Assembly: GCA_012845835.1 (NCBI GenBank)
Contig: JABAKD010000030.1
Span: forward strand, 558,001 to 622,000
Source: Undaria pinnatifida
Taxonomy: Eukaryota; Sar; Phaeophyceae; Laminariales; Alariaceae
DNA length: 64,000 nt
Reading direction: 5' to 3'
Of the stretch, positions 1 to 10,740 are shown piece after piece; the first letter of the stretch is position 1, and every line of letters begins with the position of its first letter. The position numbers and the translations under genes are program-made. The notes below the pieces were generated by a model. It had not been told where the DNA came from. It worked only from the letters and a program-made list of their open reading frames with translations, and did no database searches.

Positions 1-505
1 AAACCAATCGTGTTCGTTTTGTTCGTTTGCGTCCACTTTTTCTCACTCCTGCGGGAAACCTCTGTAATTTTCGATTGTCGACATATTCGGTCCTGGCCAC
101 CATACGACGCGAAATATCCCCTTCATTGGGCATAGTGTATCACCTGTGTTGCCCTCACGAAGTTTCAGCTCCTTTGGCGCTGTGTGTGTCTGGTAGGGCT
201 GGTACCAGTAGAGTGTGAACCTTCAGGGGGTCTAATTGCACGGGGGCTTGATAATGTATCGTTTTTTTTCTGATTCGTGTGTCTCAACGGTTGATCTTTA
301 ACACGCGTTGCTTCTTGCTACAAGCTTGAGTCGCACAGGTGTCCGTAACTTAGAGACCTACATTAAAATATACCCCTCGCATCGTAAGGTCGGTGGGATC
401 CCGCCAGTTTAGTCTGCACGTTTGTGGCTTAGGCTTTGTTTTCCCATGTACCTGATTTCCCAAATTCTCACCCATACCCTCAACCCTCTCCTTTGCTTGA
501 ACGCA
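1..505. other. no gene recognised
   Basis: I see no protein similarity and no clear repeat here. The last ~90 bases form a pyrimidine-rich stretch ending in ACGCAG at 501-506, which looks like a 3' splice site just upstream of the sulfotransferase pseudogene. The end of this segment may therefore be a former 5' intron. Confidence 0.4.
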
Positions 506-522
506 GGGTTTTCTGATGGAGT

Positions 523-1562
523 ATGGCCTTCGCAAGGTTGCTGCCAACTTTTCGACAATGACACTACTTCGACTACTGCTTTGCGGAATCTTCCTTCCCC
601 TCATGAATTGTTGTGGCACTGTTTGCTCGGCGGCCGCGAATGCCGCCCCGACCTTGAAAATCGAGGTCCCGATCAGCGGCAGGTGTTGTACTTTCATGTA
701 TCTCGAGAAAAGCGGCGGTACAACGGTGAAAAAGATCCTTACAGACGGGCTTCCACGCAAGTCCAAGCTCCACGACCTCATATACTATACGACGGGAGTT
801 ACGTGCCTACCAATCACCGGACTATATAGTGACGCGCGGAGGTAGCAAGGTGATAGGAGGCTACCCCTCGTTGCCACGCTCGAGCGCCGTCGACGAAAAG
901 TGCCGTTAGTTCACCATTCTTTGACACTCGATCTCGAGCATGGTCTCAGCGTACTAGCATTGCCAGAAGAAAGCTCACGACATGCTTTGTGGGACGATAA
1001 TCATGAACGCCGAAGACATCGACCTCACCACGTTGGCAAAGCATTAGAGCAACTTCGCGTTAAGGCAGTTCGTGCTAGGTCGTGTGGCCACCAACGACGT
1101 CATTACGTAGGCACGGAGTGATGGGGCAAACAGCGTTCCCGGTCGGGGATGGTTGAATAAGTGGCGAGCGTCCCGGGCTGGTACCTGCTCAAGATGTACC
1201 TGGACGACCAGTTCACGACGTCCGAGCACGTGAACATCCCGGACGAGGCCATGTACGAGATGCTACAGCCGATGCAAGACGAGCTCCGCGACAGGTATGC
1301 AATCGGGTTCTTGGAGGAGTTTAACACCACGCTGAATCTCTTCGACGTCGCGCTGGACATGCCGGGGGTCAACTGGCACCATCAGTACGTGAACAAGGGC
1401 ATCAAAAACGCGGACACCAAACGCAAGGAGGAGGAAGCGGCGCCGCTGGCGGAGGCATGGACCCATTCGGAGATCAAGAAGCACATGCAGCTGGACATGT
1501 TATTGTACGAGCGTGCAGTCGACGTCTTTCGCCAGCAGGCGCAAGCGTACGGCCTCGAGTAG
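523..1562 (+). pseudogene. decayed sulfotransferase paralogue
   Basis: This is a broken copy of the intact sulfotransferase at 15694-16740. The conserved ATG is at 523, but a single-base deletion relative to the intact copy puts the signal-peptide region into another frame, open from the second ATG at 558. The PAPS-binding loop survives as YLEKSGGTT. The middle is read in a third frame and holds stops at 907-909 and 1045-1047 (both Trp TGG to TAG), at 922-924 (the conserved 3'-phosphate-binding Arg, CGA to TGA) and at 955-957 (Tyr to TAG). The last ~133 codons from 1161 are open and end in the same AYGLE terminus as the intact gene. About 60 residues after the loop are poorly conserved or missing. 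At least two net frameshifts and four nonsense codons rule out a working enzyme. The AG acceptor upstream of the start is kept, which suggests duplication of genomic DNA rather than a retrocopy. Confidence 0.9.
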
Positions 1563-2765
1563 TCAAGTGTCGGTGCATCTGATCGATAGGTCGTCGACAA
1601 ATGATAAACAAAGGACGTTGGATTAAGCCCACATCTTGTTAGCCCCACACCAACTTTGCCTGTCGGCGGCGACGACGTTTTTGCGCACCTCAACTGGCAT
1701 CCCGCGGCTCAGACTGATGCACAAATCGGACCTTGAGGTTGCGCGTTTGGGTAAAACACGCAACTGATGGATTAGTTAACAACTCGCTTGGTATTGGGGC
1801 GAACGGTTTCGTGTGATGTATCCTATGACTGGTTTCAGGTTCGAACCTGTTTGTGTTGATTGGATGATCGTATTGCTAGCACGATGCAGACTCAACGTTG
1901 GTTTGGGGTTTCCACAGGATGGACGGCACCCCCGGTAATAGCCGGTAATAGAGGGCTGAATAATGCCCGCGAAAGCATTCATAACGTGCCCTATGACTTC
2001 GTCGGCTATAACTGGTGCTGAAGCCAAAGCTGATTTTAAGAAATGTCACGAACTGGACGTTTTCAATGTTTCTTTAAGGTGTAACTTTAACCGACCTGGG
2101 GCCCCTGCCTCGGCTCGAAAGAAGGTTAATGGCGGTCAGCGAAAGCATTATTCACGTGTACCCTCTGACCTACGGTACCTTTAACTGATGCTGAAAGCTA
2201 ATCTGGCGTTGAAAATGACCCTCACGGATCGAGCGTTGTCAGTGCGCTTGTCAGTTGCGGTCTTAACTGACCCGGGGACCTCCACCCCATTACAAACAGT
2301 TTGTTAACGGTACCACCAGCGCGCACGCGTTAACGTGTAATTTTCTGTAACCGGGGCTAGAACGATCTGACGTTTAATGCCCCTCACGGACTCAATGATG
2401 TTAGTGATCACGTCAGGTGTGGCGTTGAGGAGAGACAAAGGCGTTTTCTAGGTGTTAAAGAATCAATCAAATTATGTGAGGTTTCCAGACGAAATACTCG
2501 GGCGACGATCTTGGTTGTTCTCGCGGGAGGCGTGCACAGCGTTTCTCCCCAATACAATTGAACGATCAATAACGTACTAACGATTTGTTTGGAGTGGGTC
2601 GACAGAATAATAACGCATTGATGAAGTTTTCCACGTCCCGACGCATGCTACGACCGACGAGGGAGGCATACCGTGGCTCAAGAATTTCTGAATGACTGGG
2701 CTCCTTAATCCAAGATCGTTGGAAACGCATTCTTGTATTTTTGTGAGAGGAATAGTGTGAGGAAT
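1563..2765. other. intergenic, degenerate local duplications
   Basis: No coding region is recognised. Two similar blocks start near 1969 and 2139; both contain GCGAAAGCATT followed by a CTGATGCTGAA-type block. This suggests an old tandem duplication of about 170 bp. A perfect 14-base palindrome, CAGGTTCGAACCTG, lies at 1836-1849. It resembles a tRNA T-arm, but I see no tRNA around it. Confidence 0.4.
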
Positions 2766-2835
2766 AGAGCTCCTCAGTTGAGGAGCCTCACCAACAGATT
2801 CGTATATATACCTCTACCGTAGCATGAGTCTCCCG
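2766..2835 (+). repeat. CTCCTCA hairpin / TACCGTAG dispersed repeat
   Basis: Member of a short dispersed family. It consists of a small hairpin (GCTCCTCA...TGAGGAGC), then CCTCA, an A-rich spacer, a GGT-CACCT-like block and the word CTACCGTAG about 50 bases on. Similar copies lie near 3638, 12416, 52310, 54797, 60306 and 62625. Function is unknown. Confidence 0.6.
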
Positions 2836-3637
2836 CTCCCGATATATCCAGCATATCTCGAAACACCTGCGAGATACCACAGACGGTACGTTGTGTTTTC
2901 AGAAGCTGCTGTTTCCCCGACCACATGTTTGGGATGGGTGAGCCTTGCCGAGCCGAAGCCGCGGCCGAAAGTTCCAAAGCTCTGCATAATCCCATCGCGG
3001 CGGACAAGCTCTTGATGGGGCATTTTCCGCGTGTGCAAAGGAGTTTCCGTATATCTACTCCCTACCGTAGGCATACAATGCGCGTTGGCTCCGCTGCTCT
3101 AAATGCGACTCTATGTCCTTTTGACGCAACGAATTTACGTATATAGTAGCGACAAAACAAACGCACCTTAAAAAATAACCACACCTACGCTATAAAACAA
3201 AGAGGAAGTTCACACGTATCGATGCCACGGATCATATGCCACGGCTTCCTCAAAGCGCGGCATGGAGCGCACTAAAACAAGCTGTTGTCAACGCAAAAAC
3301 AAGTGGCCCTCTCGACATACAGAGCGCATGCGAGCACCTAAATGGTACGATTCACCGCACACACCCTCAACACATGGAAACATGCAGTCTACGAGCTCTC
3401 GAAAGGTTTGAGGGGTGGCCAAAGCACGGCCACAAGCAAGATCGAAAGTCACCTCCGAGGCGTGCTACGAGAGGGGTGGCACTTGTTGGCAAACATATTT
3501 CCTGGATGACGGGACTGCCTAACCCTAACTTGCCGGGCGTTCGTCATTCGTTTTTGGCGATAAGGATATGTTTTATCCCAAGTCGTGGGTTTGGTCATCG
3601 GGTTTCGCGTTCAGTTAGCTCAAAACCAGTTGTGGGG
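2836..3637. other. no gene recognised
   Basis: A second CTACCGTAG-like word occurs near 3060. The + strand is open for 134 codons from 3236 (starting MPRLPQSAAW), with no motif or similarity that I recognise. I do not call it a gene. Confidence 0.35.
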
Positions 3638-3700
3638 TGAGCTGCTCAAGTGAGGAGCCTCAGCAAAAAAGAAAGGTTCACCCTTCCTTACCGTTGCGTG
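3638..3700 (+). repeat. CTCCTCA hairpin dispersed repeat, copy 2
   Basis: Same order of parts as the copy at 2766: an imperfect GCTGCTCA/TGAGGAGC hairpin, CCTCAG, an A-rich spacer, then GGTTCACCC and TTACCGTTG. It is more diverged than the first copy. Confidence 0.5.
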
Positions 3701-4734
3701 TGTTCACCGAAGTACACGAAACGGTCGTCACACACCATTCAAGGTGCCGCTAAACCGCGGTTCAGATACCATTGTGTGCCACGCAAACGACATAATTGTA
3801 AAAATGCAAAAAAAAAACACGTAACTCGAACGTCTCCGAGTTCATGACACCAGCAGAGTAATTTTAACGACAAACGATAAACTCTTTTGAGCTGATCGTT
3901 TTCCCGGTTGCTTGGGTGACGTATATTATTGGCATTTATATGGGAGTCCCACGGGAGCCCTACGGAAGCCCGCGTGAGCCCCACGGGAGCCCCACTGGGC
4001 CCCCATGGGAGTTTCATGGCAGTCCCATGGCAGCCCATGGGTTACCCAGGGGAATCCACGGACAATCCATGGACAACTATGGGCGCCCCAAGGAAGATCC
4101 ATGGGAGACCTACGGGGGACCCACGGGACACCCATGGGTGATCATGAAAAACCCACGGGAGACCCATGGGAGACTTCTAAGCAACCCATGGAAGTCGGCG
4201 AGAGCCCACGGAAGAACCATGAAAGTCCATGGGAGCCCATGAAGACCCACGTGCGACCCATGGAATACCAATGGGAGCCCGTGGGCGACGCATGGGAGAC
4301 CCACGGGGGACCCATGGGATGAGCAAATTGGAGACCCATGGAAGTCCATCGAAGCCCATGGAAGCCCATGGGAGCCCCATGGGAGACCACGAGAATACCA
4401 TGGGAGTCCATGGAAGCTCACGGGAGAACCATTTAACCCCACGAACGGCCCATAAGAGACCTCGACACCTACGGAAGCCCATGGAAGATCAACGGAACTC
4501 CACGCCAGACTCATGGAAGCCAACGGAGCCCATGAGAAAACCATGTAAGTTCATGGGAGCCCGTGGAGGCTCACGTGGAAGTCCATGGAAGCTCATGAGA
4601 AACCTATGTACGACCCATGGAACACCAACGGGAGCGCGTTGACGACCCATGGGAACCCATGCGATACCATTGTTAACCCATGGAAGCCCACGGAAAACCA
4701 TTGTAGATCCAGATAGACCTCGCTGTTTGTGCTG

Positions 4735-4806
4735 TCAAAAATGTAGGACCCCGGGTCCTATATCATTGGCGTTTCGGACTACGAATCCGCTTGAGCGCCG
4801 TCGTGG
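4735..4806 (-). repeat. array module P (inverted copy)
   Basis: A non-monomer segment in the CCATGG array. Its reverse complement matches 10655-10740 (both read CTTGAAGCGGAT-like, then AGTCC, TGTAGGAC, then GGTTCTAC or GGTCCTAC). It contains the palindrome TAGGACCC-C-GGGTCCTA at 4744-4760. Its orientation agrees with the local array strand, so module and monomers were probably inverted together. Confidence 0.6.
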
Positions 4807-4873
4807 CCTACCCATGGGTGACCAATGAGATCCCATGGTGACCTCTGGTCTAGAGCAGCTAGACCATCAAAGC

Positions 4874-4960
4874 CCATGGTCGATCCATGGGCTGGCTGTT
4901 CTAACCATAGGGACTCGTGGGAGACTCCTCGGAGATCCTTTGTTCAACCAGTATAACCCA
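4874..4960 (-). repeat. array module Q (inverted copy)
   Basis: Reverse complement of the ~80-90 bp module found at 7470, 7838, 9672 and 10497. Shared words on the module strand are a TTG-TTGG-like start, GTCTCC, GGTTAGAACAGCC and GACCATGG. Like module P, it follows the local array strand. Confidence 0.6.
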
Positions 4961-5929
4961 TGGGACCTAATGACCATTCGTAGGCGATCCATGGGCGACC
5001 CATGGGTGACCCATGAGCGGCCATGGGAGGCCACGTGTCTCCCATGGGCTACCCATGGGAATCCTATGGAACTGCATTGAAGCTCATGAGCGCCCACGAT
5101 AGACCCACAGGTCCCCAATGGGGCGCCTATGAGAGAACAGCGGAAAACCAACAGAAATCCATACGGGCCCACGGGAGACCCTTGGAAGTTCATGGGATCC
5201 CACGAGAAAACCATGGAAGTCTATCTAGGAAGAAACCCACGGGAGACCCAGGGACGACAAGAATAAGTCAATGGAAGCCCATGGGAGACTCATGGAATAC
5301 CACGAGAGACTGGAATGCCATGGAGATCCATGTAAGTCCATCGGAGCCCACAGAAACCCATGTAAGTCCCACGGAAATCCATGGAAGTCCACGACAGACC
5401 CATGGGCAAACCATGAGAGACCCGTGAAAGTCTACCGGAGCCCACTCTAGACCCATGGAAGTCCACGGGAGACCCATGGCACTCTCATAGGTTCCCATGG
5501 GTCACCGATGGAAGTCACACCGGAAACCCATGAAAGGCCGTAAGAGACGCATGGGCGAACCACGAGATATCCATGGAAGCCTACCAGAGCCCATTGTAGA
5601 GCCATGGAAGCCCACGGGAGAACCGTTCAAGACCCCTGGGAGACCCCATGGTAAACCCATGGAAGCCCACAGGAGACCCAGGAGACCCATGGAAGCCCAT
5701 GTAAAATCGGTAAAAGTCCATGAAAACCCACAGCAGAACCACAGGAGGTCCATGGGAGACCCATCGGAGACAACGAGAGACCCATGGCAGCCCATGGGAG
5801 GTCAATGGACTACTATGAGTTCCCATGGGCCACCGATGGGAGTCAAACGGCAGTCCGTAGACGTCCACGAGAGCCCCACTGGTGAACCACGAGAGACGGA
5901 TGAACGTTCACGGGAGACGCGTGCTACGG

Positions 5930-6165
5930 TGCAGGGGCGCCCTTCTTTTCCGATGCTCCTCGCTTGAGGAGCTCTGTGTCTCTTCCAACAACTGATTTGG
6001 AGGGTGAGGGGAAGCTCTCCACGTGGAACAGTCCCGTGGTTTGTAGGTATACAAGTAATATTTTTCCAAACAAATGTTGGAATTCCGACGATTTGGGGTT
6101 AAGGAGCCCCCCCATTCAGAAAACGTTTCAGACGAAAAGTGCAACCTTTGTCGTAGCACATGCCG
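5930..6165. other. non-array island inside the CCATGG array
   Basis: About 235 bp of unique-looking sequence interrupts the monomers. It carries a GCTCCTCGCTTGAGGAGC hairpin at its left side, related to the CTCCTCA dispersed family. It may be an insertion into the array. No gene is seen. Confidence 0.5.
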
Positions 6166-7469
6166 GGAGCCCACTGTAGACCCATGGAAGCCCACAAGAG
6201 ACCAACGGGACTCTATGGAAGCGCACGCAAGACCTATGGGCGAACCGCGAGAGATACATGGAAGTCCACACAGGAGCCCATTCTAGCGCAAAGGAAGCCC
6301 ACAAAAGGCCCATCCGAGACCACGAGAGGCCCATAGAAGTCGACAGGAGATCTTTGGAAGTCCATGGAAGCCCACAGGCCGTAGAAACCTATGGAAGCCC
6401 ACGATAGGCGCATGGAAGCCCATGGGAGACCCATCGGAGACCCATGGAAGTATGTGAGAGCCCATGTTAGAGCATTGAAGCTCACGGGTCACCCATGGGA
6501 ACGCATGAGAAACCCATGGAAGCCCACGGGAAACTGATGGACTCTTATGGATCTCGTGTGGGTTTCCATGGCTCTCTCTTGGCCTCCCATGGGTTTTCCA
6601 TGGGTTTCCATGGGTCTCCCATGGAGTCCTATGGATCTCTAGTGTGAAATCCGCGTAATTCCATCGATTTCCCGTCGACTTCCATGGGCTTATCATGGAC
6701 TCCTATGGGTGCCCCGTGGGCATCGATGGGTGTACGGTGGGCTCCCACAGACTTTCATGGGTCTCTCATGTGTCTCCCGTGTGCTTTCATGGGTCTCCCG
6801 TGGGCTTCCATGGATTTACATGGATGTCCTGCGGGGTTCCGTGGGTCTCCCGTGATCTGCCATGGATCTCACGGGGCTTCCATGGATCTCCCGCGTGGAT
6901 TTCCATAGACTTCCATGGGTCTCCGAAGGGATTCCTATGGACTTCCATGGACTTCTATAAGTGTTACATGGCCTCTCGTGGGTCTACAATTGGTCACGCG
7001 GGTCTCCCATGGGCTCCCATCGAATTCCAGGGTTTCCCCCATGGGCTCCCATGGACTCCCATGGACCTGCCGTGGTAGCACATACGTCATAGGTGCCCAT
7101 GGGTCGTCAACGTGCTCCCATTAGCATACCATGGGCCGCAGATGAGCTTCTCGTGGGCTTCCATGAACTTTCGTGGGTCTCCTGTGGGCGTCCGTGGACT
7201 CCCGTCCCTCCCGTGGGCTTCCATTGGTCTCTCGTGGTCTTCCATGGGCTTCCCGTGGCCTGCCACTGGTCTCCCGGTCGCTCCCATGGATCCCCATGAA
7301 CTCCATTGGTCTTAAATTAATATCCTGTGGGCTTCCATGGATTTCCAAGGGTTTCCCATGCGTCTCCCGTGGGCTTCCATGGACTCCAATATGGGTCTCC
7401 CATGGTGCCCCGGGAGACCTATGGGCCACAGTTGATCGCCCAAGTGTCGCGTATGGGTCACTCGTGGAT

Positions 7470-7543
7470 ACGTATCTGTTTGGCAGTGGGTATCCTACGA
7501 ATCTCCCATGAATGTTAGAACAGCCACAGATGGACGATCATGG
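7470..7543 (+). repeat. array module Q
   Basis: Copy of the module with a TCTGTTTGGCAG start, then ATGTTAGAACAGCC, CAGATGGACGATCATGG and a return to monomers. It is preceded by GTCGC-type units, as are the other + copies. Confidence 0.6.
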
Positions 7544-7837
7544 ACTTCTAAGGACTCACATGGACTCCCATGGGCTTTCTTTATGGGCTTCCATTGGTCT
7601 CTCTCTTCATGGTCTCCCATAGGCTTACATGGGTCTCTCGGCGACTTCCATAGACTCCCAAGGATCGTCGGTGGGCTCCGATGGCTTCCCGTGACCCCCC
7701 ACGCACTTCCATGGTTCTCCAATGGGCTCCCATTGGCCTCTCCAGGGCCCTATCTAGGGGCTCCGGGTGGCCCGTGGGTTACCATGGGTCGTCTACGGGT
7801 CGCCTGTGGGTCGGCTGTGGATAATCATGAGCTACCA

Positions 7838-7912
7838 TGGGTTAAATCTGTTGGGCAGAGAGTCTCCCAAGAGAATGTCCGAGGTTAGAACGGCCGCAGA
7901 TGGATGACCATG
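7838..7912 (+). repeat. array module Q
   Basis: Second + copy, 368 bp after the first. Shared words are CTGTTGGGCAGAG, GTCTCCCAAG, GGTTAGAACGGCC and CAGATGGATGACCATGG. Confidence 0.6.
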
Positions 7913-9671
7913 GATTCCCATAGACTTCAATGGAGTTCCAAGGACCCCTACGGACTTCCGTTGGTATCTTCTGGCCTTCCATGGGTCTCCCATCAGCTTC
8001 CATGGGTCTCCATGAGCTCCCATCCATTTCCATGGGTCTCTCGTGGTCTCCCGTGAGTCTGTCATGGTCTCCCATAGGTATCCCGTGGGATTCCATGACC
8101 TCCCATGGGTCTCAAATGGGTCTGTCGTGGGCTCCCCTGGATCTCTCATGGGCTCCACGGGCCTCTCGTGGTCTCCCACGAGACTTCGATAGATCTGCCA
8201 TGGATATGGCATGGGTCTCCCATGGACTTCCGTGGACTTCCATGGATTTCCATGGGCTTCCACGAGTCTTTCATGGTCTCCCATGGGTCTCTCTTTGCGT
8301 TTTATGGACTTGCACGGGTCTCCCATGGTTCTCTCGTGGGCTTCCATGGATCTCCCGTGGGCTTCCATGGGTCACTCGTGGTCTCCCATGAGGCTCCCGT
8401 GGGTGTCCCATGCAACGCCTATGAGCCTTCCATGCATTCCCATGGGTCGCCGGTAGCTCCCATGGGCTCCCATGGGTCACCCGTTGGTGCCCATGGGTTG
8501 ACCATGGGTATCCCATTGATGCCGATGGTTTGACAGGGGTGGCCCATAGGTATCCATGCATCGCCCACAAGCTCCGGCAGGTCTCCCACGTTTCGTCCAT
8601 GGGTCTCTTAGTGGGTCTCCCGTTGGTCTTCTATACGTACCCTACGGGTGTCCCATGGATCTCCCACGGGAAGTCCCATGGGAGACCCATGGACTACGAA
8701 ACATCTTTTTCTTGTAGTAACGTTTAGGGCATTCCGTGGGAGCCCCATGGGAGCCTCTTGGAAGCCCCAAGGAGTCCCATCGGAGCCTAACGGAAGCCCA
8801 TGGGTTGCCCATAAAAGTCCGTGGGCAACCAATGGGAACCCATGGACACCCATGGGCGACCCAAGGTGGGCCCATTAGAGACCTACGGGAGACTCATGGG
8901 AAACCCACGGAAGGCCTGCGGAAGACCCTTGGGTGACTCATGGGCGATCCATAGAAGTCCCCAGAAGCCTATGGGAGAACTATGGAAGTTCATCGGAGCC
9001 CATGCAGACCCACGTGAAACCCGTGCGAGACCCATGGCGAACCCTGGGCGACCCATGGGAGACCCACGGGAAATTCATGGAATCCGCTGAACTCCATGGA
9101 CGCCCATGGGCGGAATAACCATTGAGGCTCATGGGAGACCCATGGAAGTCTATGGGAGTCCATTGGGGCCCATGAAATACCTATGAGACATATGGAAGCC
9201 CATCGGAGATCCATGGAATTCCATGGAAGTCAATGGACGCCCATTCGAGATGCATGGAAGTCCATGGAAGCCCACAGACGACCCATGTGAAACCCATCGA
9301 CGTCCATGGAAGTTGACGGGAAGCCCATGGGCAAACCACCTGAGACCCATGAAAGTCCATGGGAGACCACCGTAGACCCATGAAAGCCCATGGGAAACCA
9401 AAACCGGTCTCGTTGACTCCAAGGAGTATCCCGTGTGTTGCACATGGGTCTCTCACCGACTGCCATGGGCTTCGATAGGGTCTACAGTGGGTTGCCTATG
9501 GGGCTCTAGATGTCGCCCATGGGTCGCCCATGGGTCTCTCACGGACTTCCATGGGTCTCTAGCTGTCTCCCATGGGACTCTTGTGGGCTTCCGTGGATCT
9601 CTAATGCCCCCCCATGCTTCCCATGGTTTGCCCATGGGTCGCTTGTGGGTCGCCTGTGGGTCGCCGGTCGA

Positions 9672-9748
9672 TACTTGTTGGGCAAACGGGCTTCCATAAG
9701 CCTATAAATATCCATGGTGAGAACAGTCTACCCATGGATTGGCCATGG
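9672..9748 (+). repeat. array module Q
   Basis: Copy with CTTGTTGGGCAAACGGG, GGTGAGAACAGTC and CATGGATTGGCCATGG. The sequence before it has the same GTCGCCTGTGGGTCG units as the copy at 7838. Confidence 0.55.
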
Positions 9749-9770
9749 GCTTCCATTGGTTCCGGTCGCC

Positions 9771-10085
9771 CCGACGGCATATCAGGTTATCCTCGAGCCT
9801 GGTATAGGTCAGTTTCGTGAGTTTGAGCCCCGCCGAGTGCACACTTGTATAAATTCGTTGAGACTTTTTCTTGGGCAGAAATTGACTTGCGGAAAGCGCG
9901 AGAGCATGAGTTAGCAACATTCAATAAAAAAATCGACGAGCAGTGGGATTATTGAACTCTATGCGCGATAAAAGTTGGAGGCAAGAACCGGGAGAAGAAG
10001 AAACGACACCTGTGACCACGGCTTGTCCAGAAGCTGGAAAGTCGAAGTTTGAGAAAAAAAAAGAAAATGGCTGGCGTTTCTAGGT
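9771..10085. other. non-array island
   Basis: About 315 bp without CCATGG monomers. A TGTGACCACGGCTTGTCCAG word at 10010-10029 relates it to the dispersed family with copies at 26987 and 30735. No gene is seen. It may be an insertion into the array. Confidence 0.45.
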
Positions 10086-10117
10086 CACAGGCCCCCGTGG
10101 GATCCCATGGCTCACCC

Positions 10118-10190
10118 ACAGATATCCCACGCCGGAGTTGAAGTGGTTTAACAATAAAGAAACCATTATATTGGACCCGGAGTCTATATG
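10118..10190 (+). repeat. array module P, diverged copy
   Basis: Starts CCCACGCCGG like the copy at 10655 and ends with a GGACCCGGAGTC block matching its TAGGACGCAGGTTC. The middle is diverged (GAAGTGGTTTAACAA against GAAGCGGATGAACAG). Confidence 0.5.
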
Positions 10191-10496
10191 GGGCTCCCAT
10201 GAACTTCGATTTCATGCGTCAACTCCGGTAGCCGATTGGCGCCGATGGGTCGCCCACAGGCTTCCATGGCAATTTGGTGGGGCCCCATGAAATTCTGTGG
10301 ATCTCAAATGGTCTCCCATGGACTCCCATGGGTTCCCATTGGACTCCCATGGGTTCCCATTGGTCTCCCATGTCTCCCATGGGTCTTCCATGGGTCTCCC
10401 ATGGGCTCCCATGAGTGCCCCTGGAGGCCGTTGGGCTCTCATTGCTCGCCCATGAGTCGCCTGTGAATCGTCTGTGGATGCTCATGAGCTTCCACG

Positions 10497-10579
10497 GGTT
10501 ATTCTTGTTGGAAAAGGGGTCTCCTCTGAGTCTCTCATGAATGCCCATGGTTAGAAAAGTCACATATGGACGACCATGG
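10497..10579 (+). repeat. array module Q
   Basis: The clearest match to the inverted copy at 4874-4960: GGGTTATTCTTGTTGG, GGGGTCTCCTC, ATGGTTAGAAAAG and GGACGACCATGG. Confidence 0.65.
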
Positions 10580-10654
10580 ACTCCCATGGGCCGCCCATGG
10601 GTTTCCATGGGTTGGCTGTGCTAGACCATAGATCCCCATGGGATCCCATGGGTC

Positions 10655-10740
10655 GCTTATTGGTAGCCCACGCCGGCCTTGAAGCGGATGAACAGTCCAC
10701 AATGCCGATAATGTAGGACGCAGGTTCTACACTTTTGGCA
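10655..10740 (+). repeat. array module P
   Basis: Non-monomer module flanked by CCATGG monomers: CCCACGCCGGCC, TTGAAGCGGATGAACAGTCC, TAATGTAGGACGC and GGTTCTACAC. It pairs with the inverted copy at 4735-4806. Confidence 0.6.

Noticed and set aside
1836-1849. Functional tRNA around CAGGTTCGAACCTG
   Set aside because: Only a T-arm-like palindrome is present. No D arm or acceptor stem can be placed.
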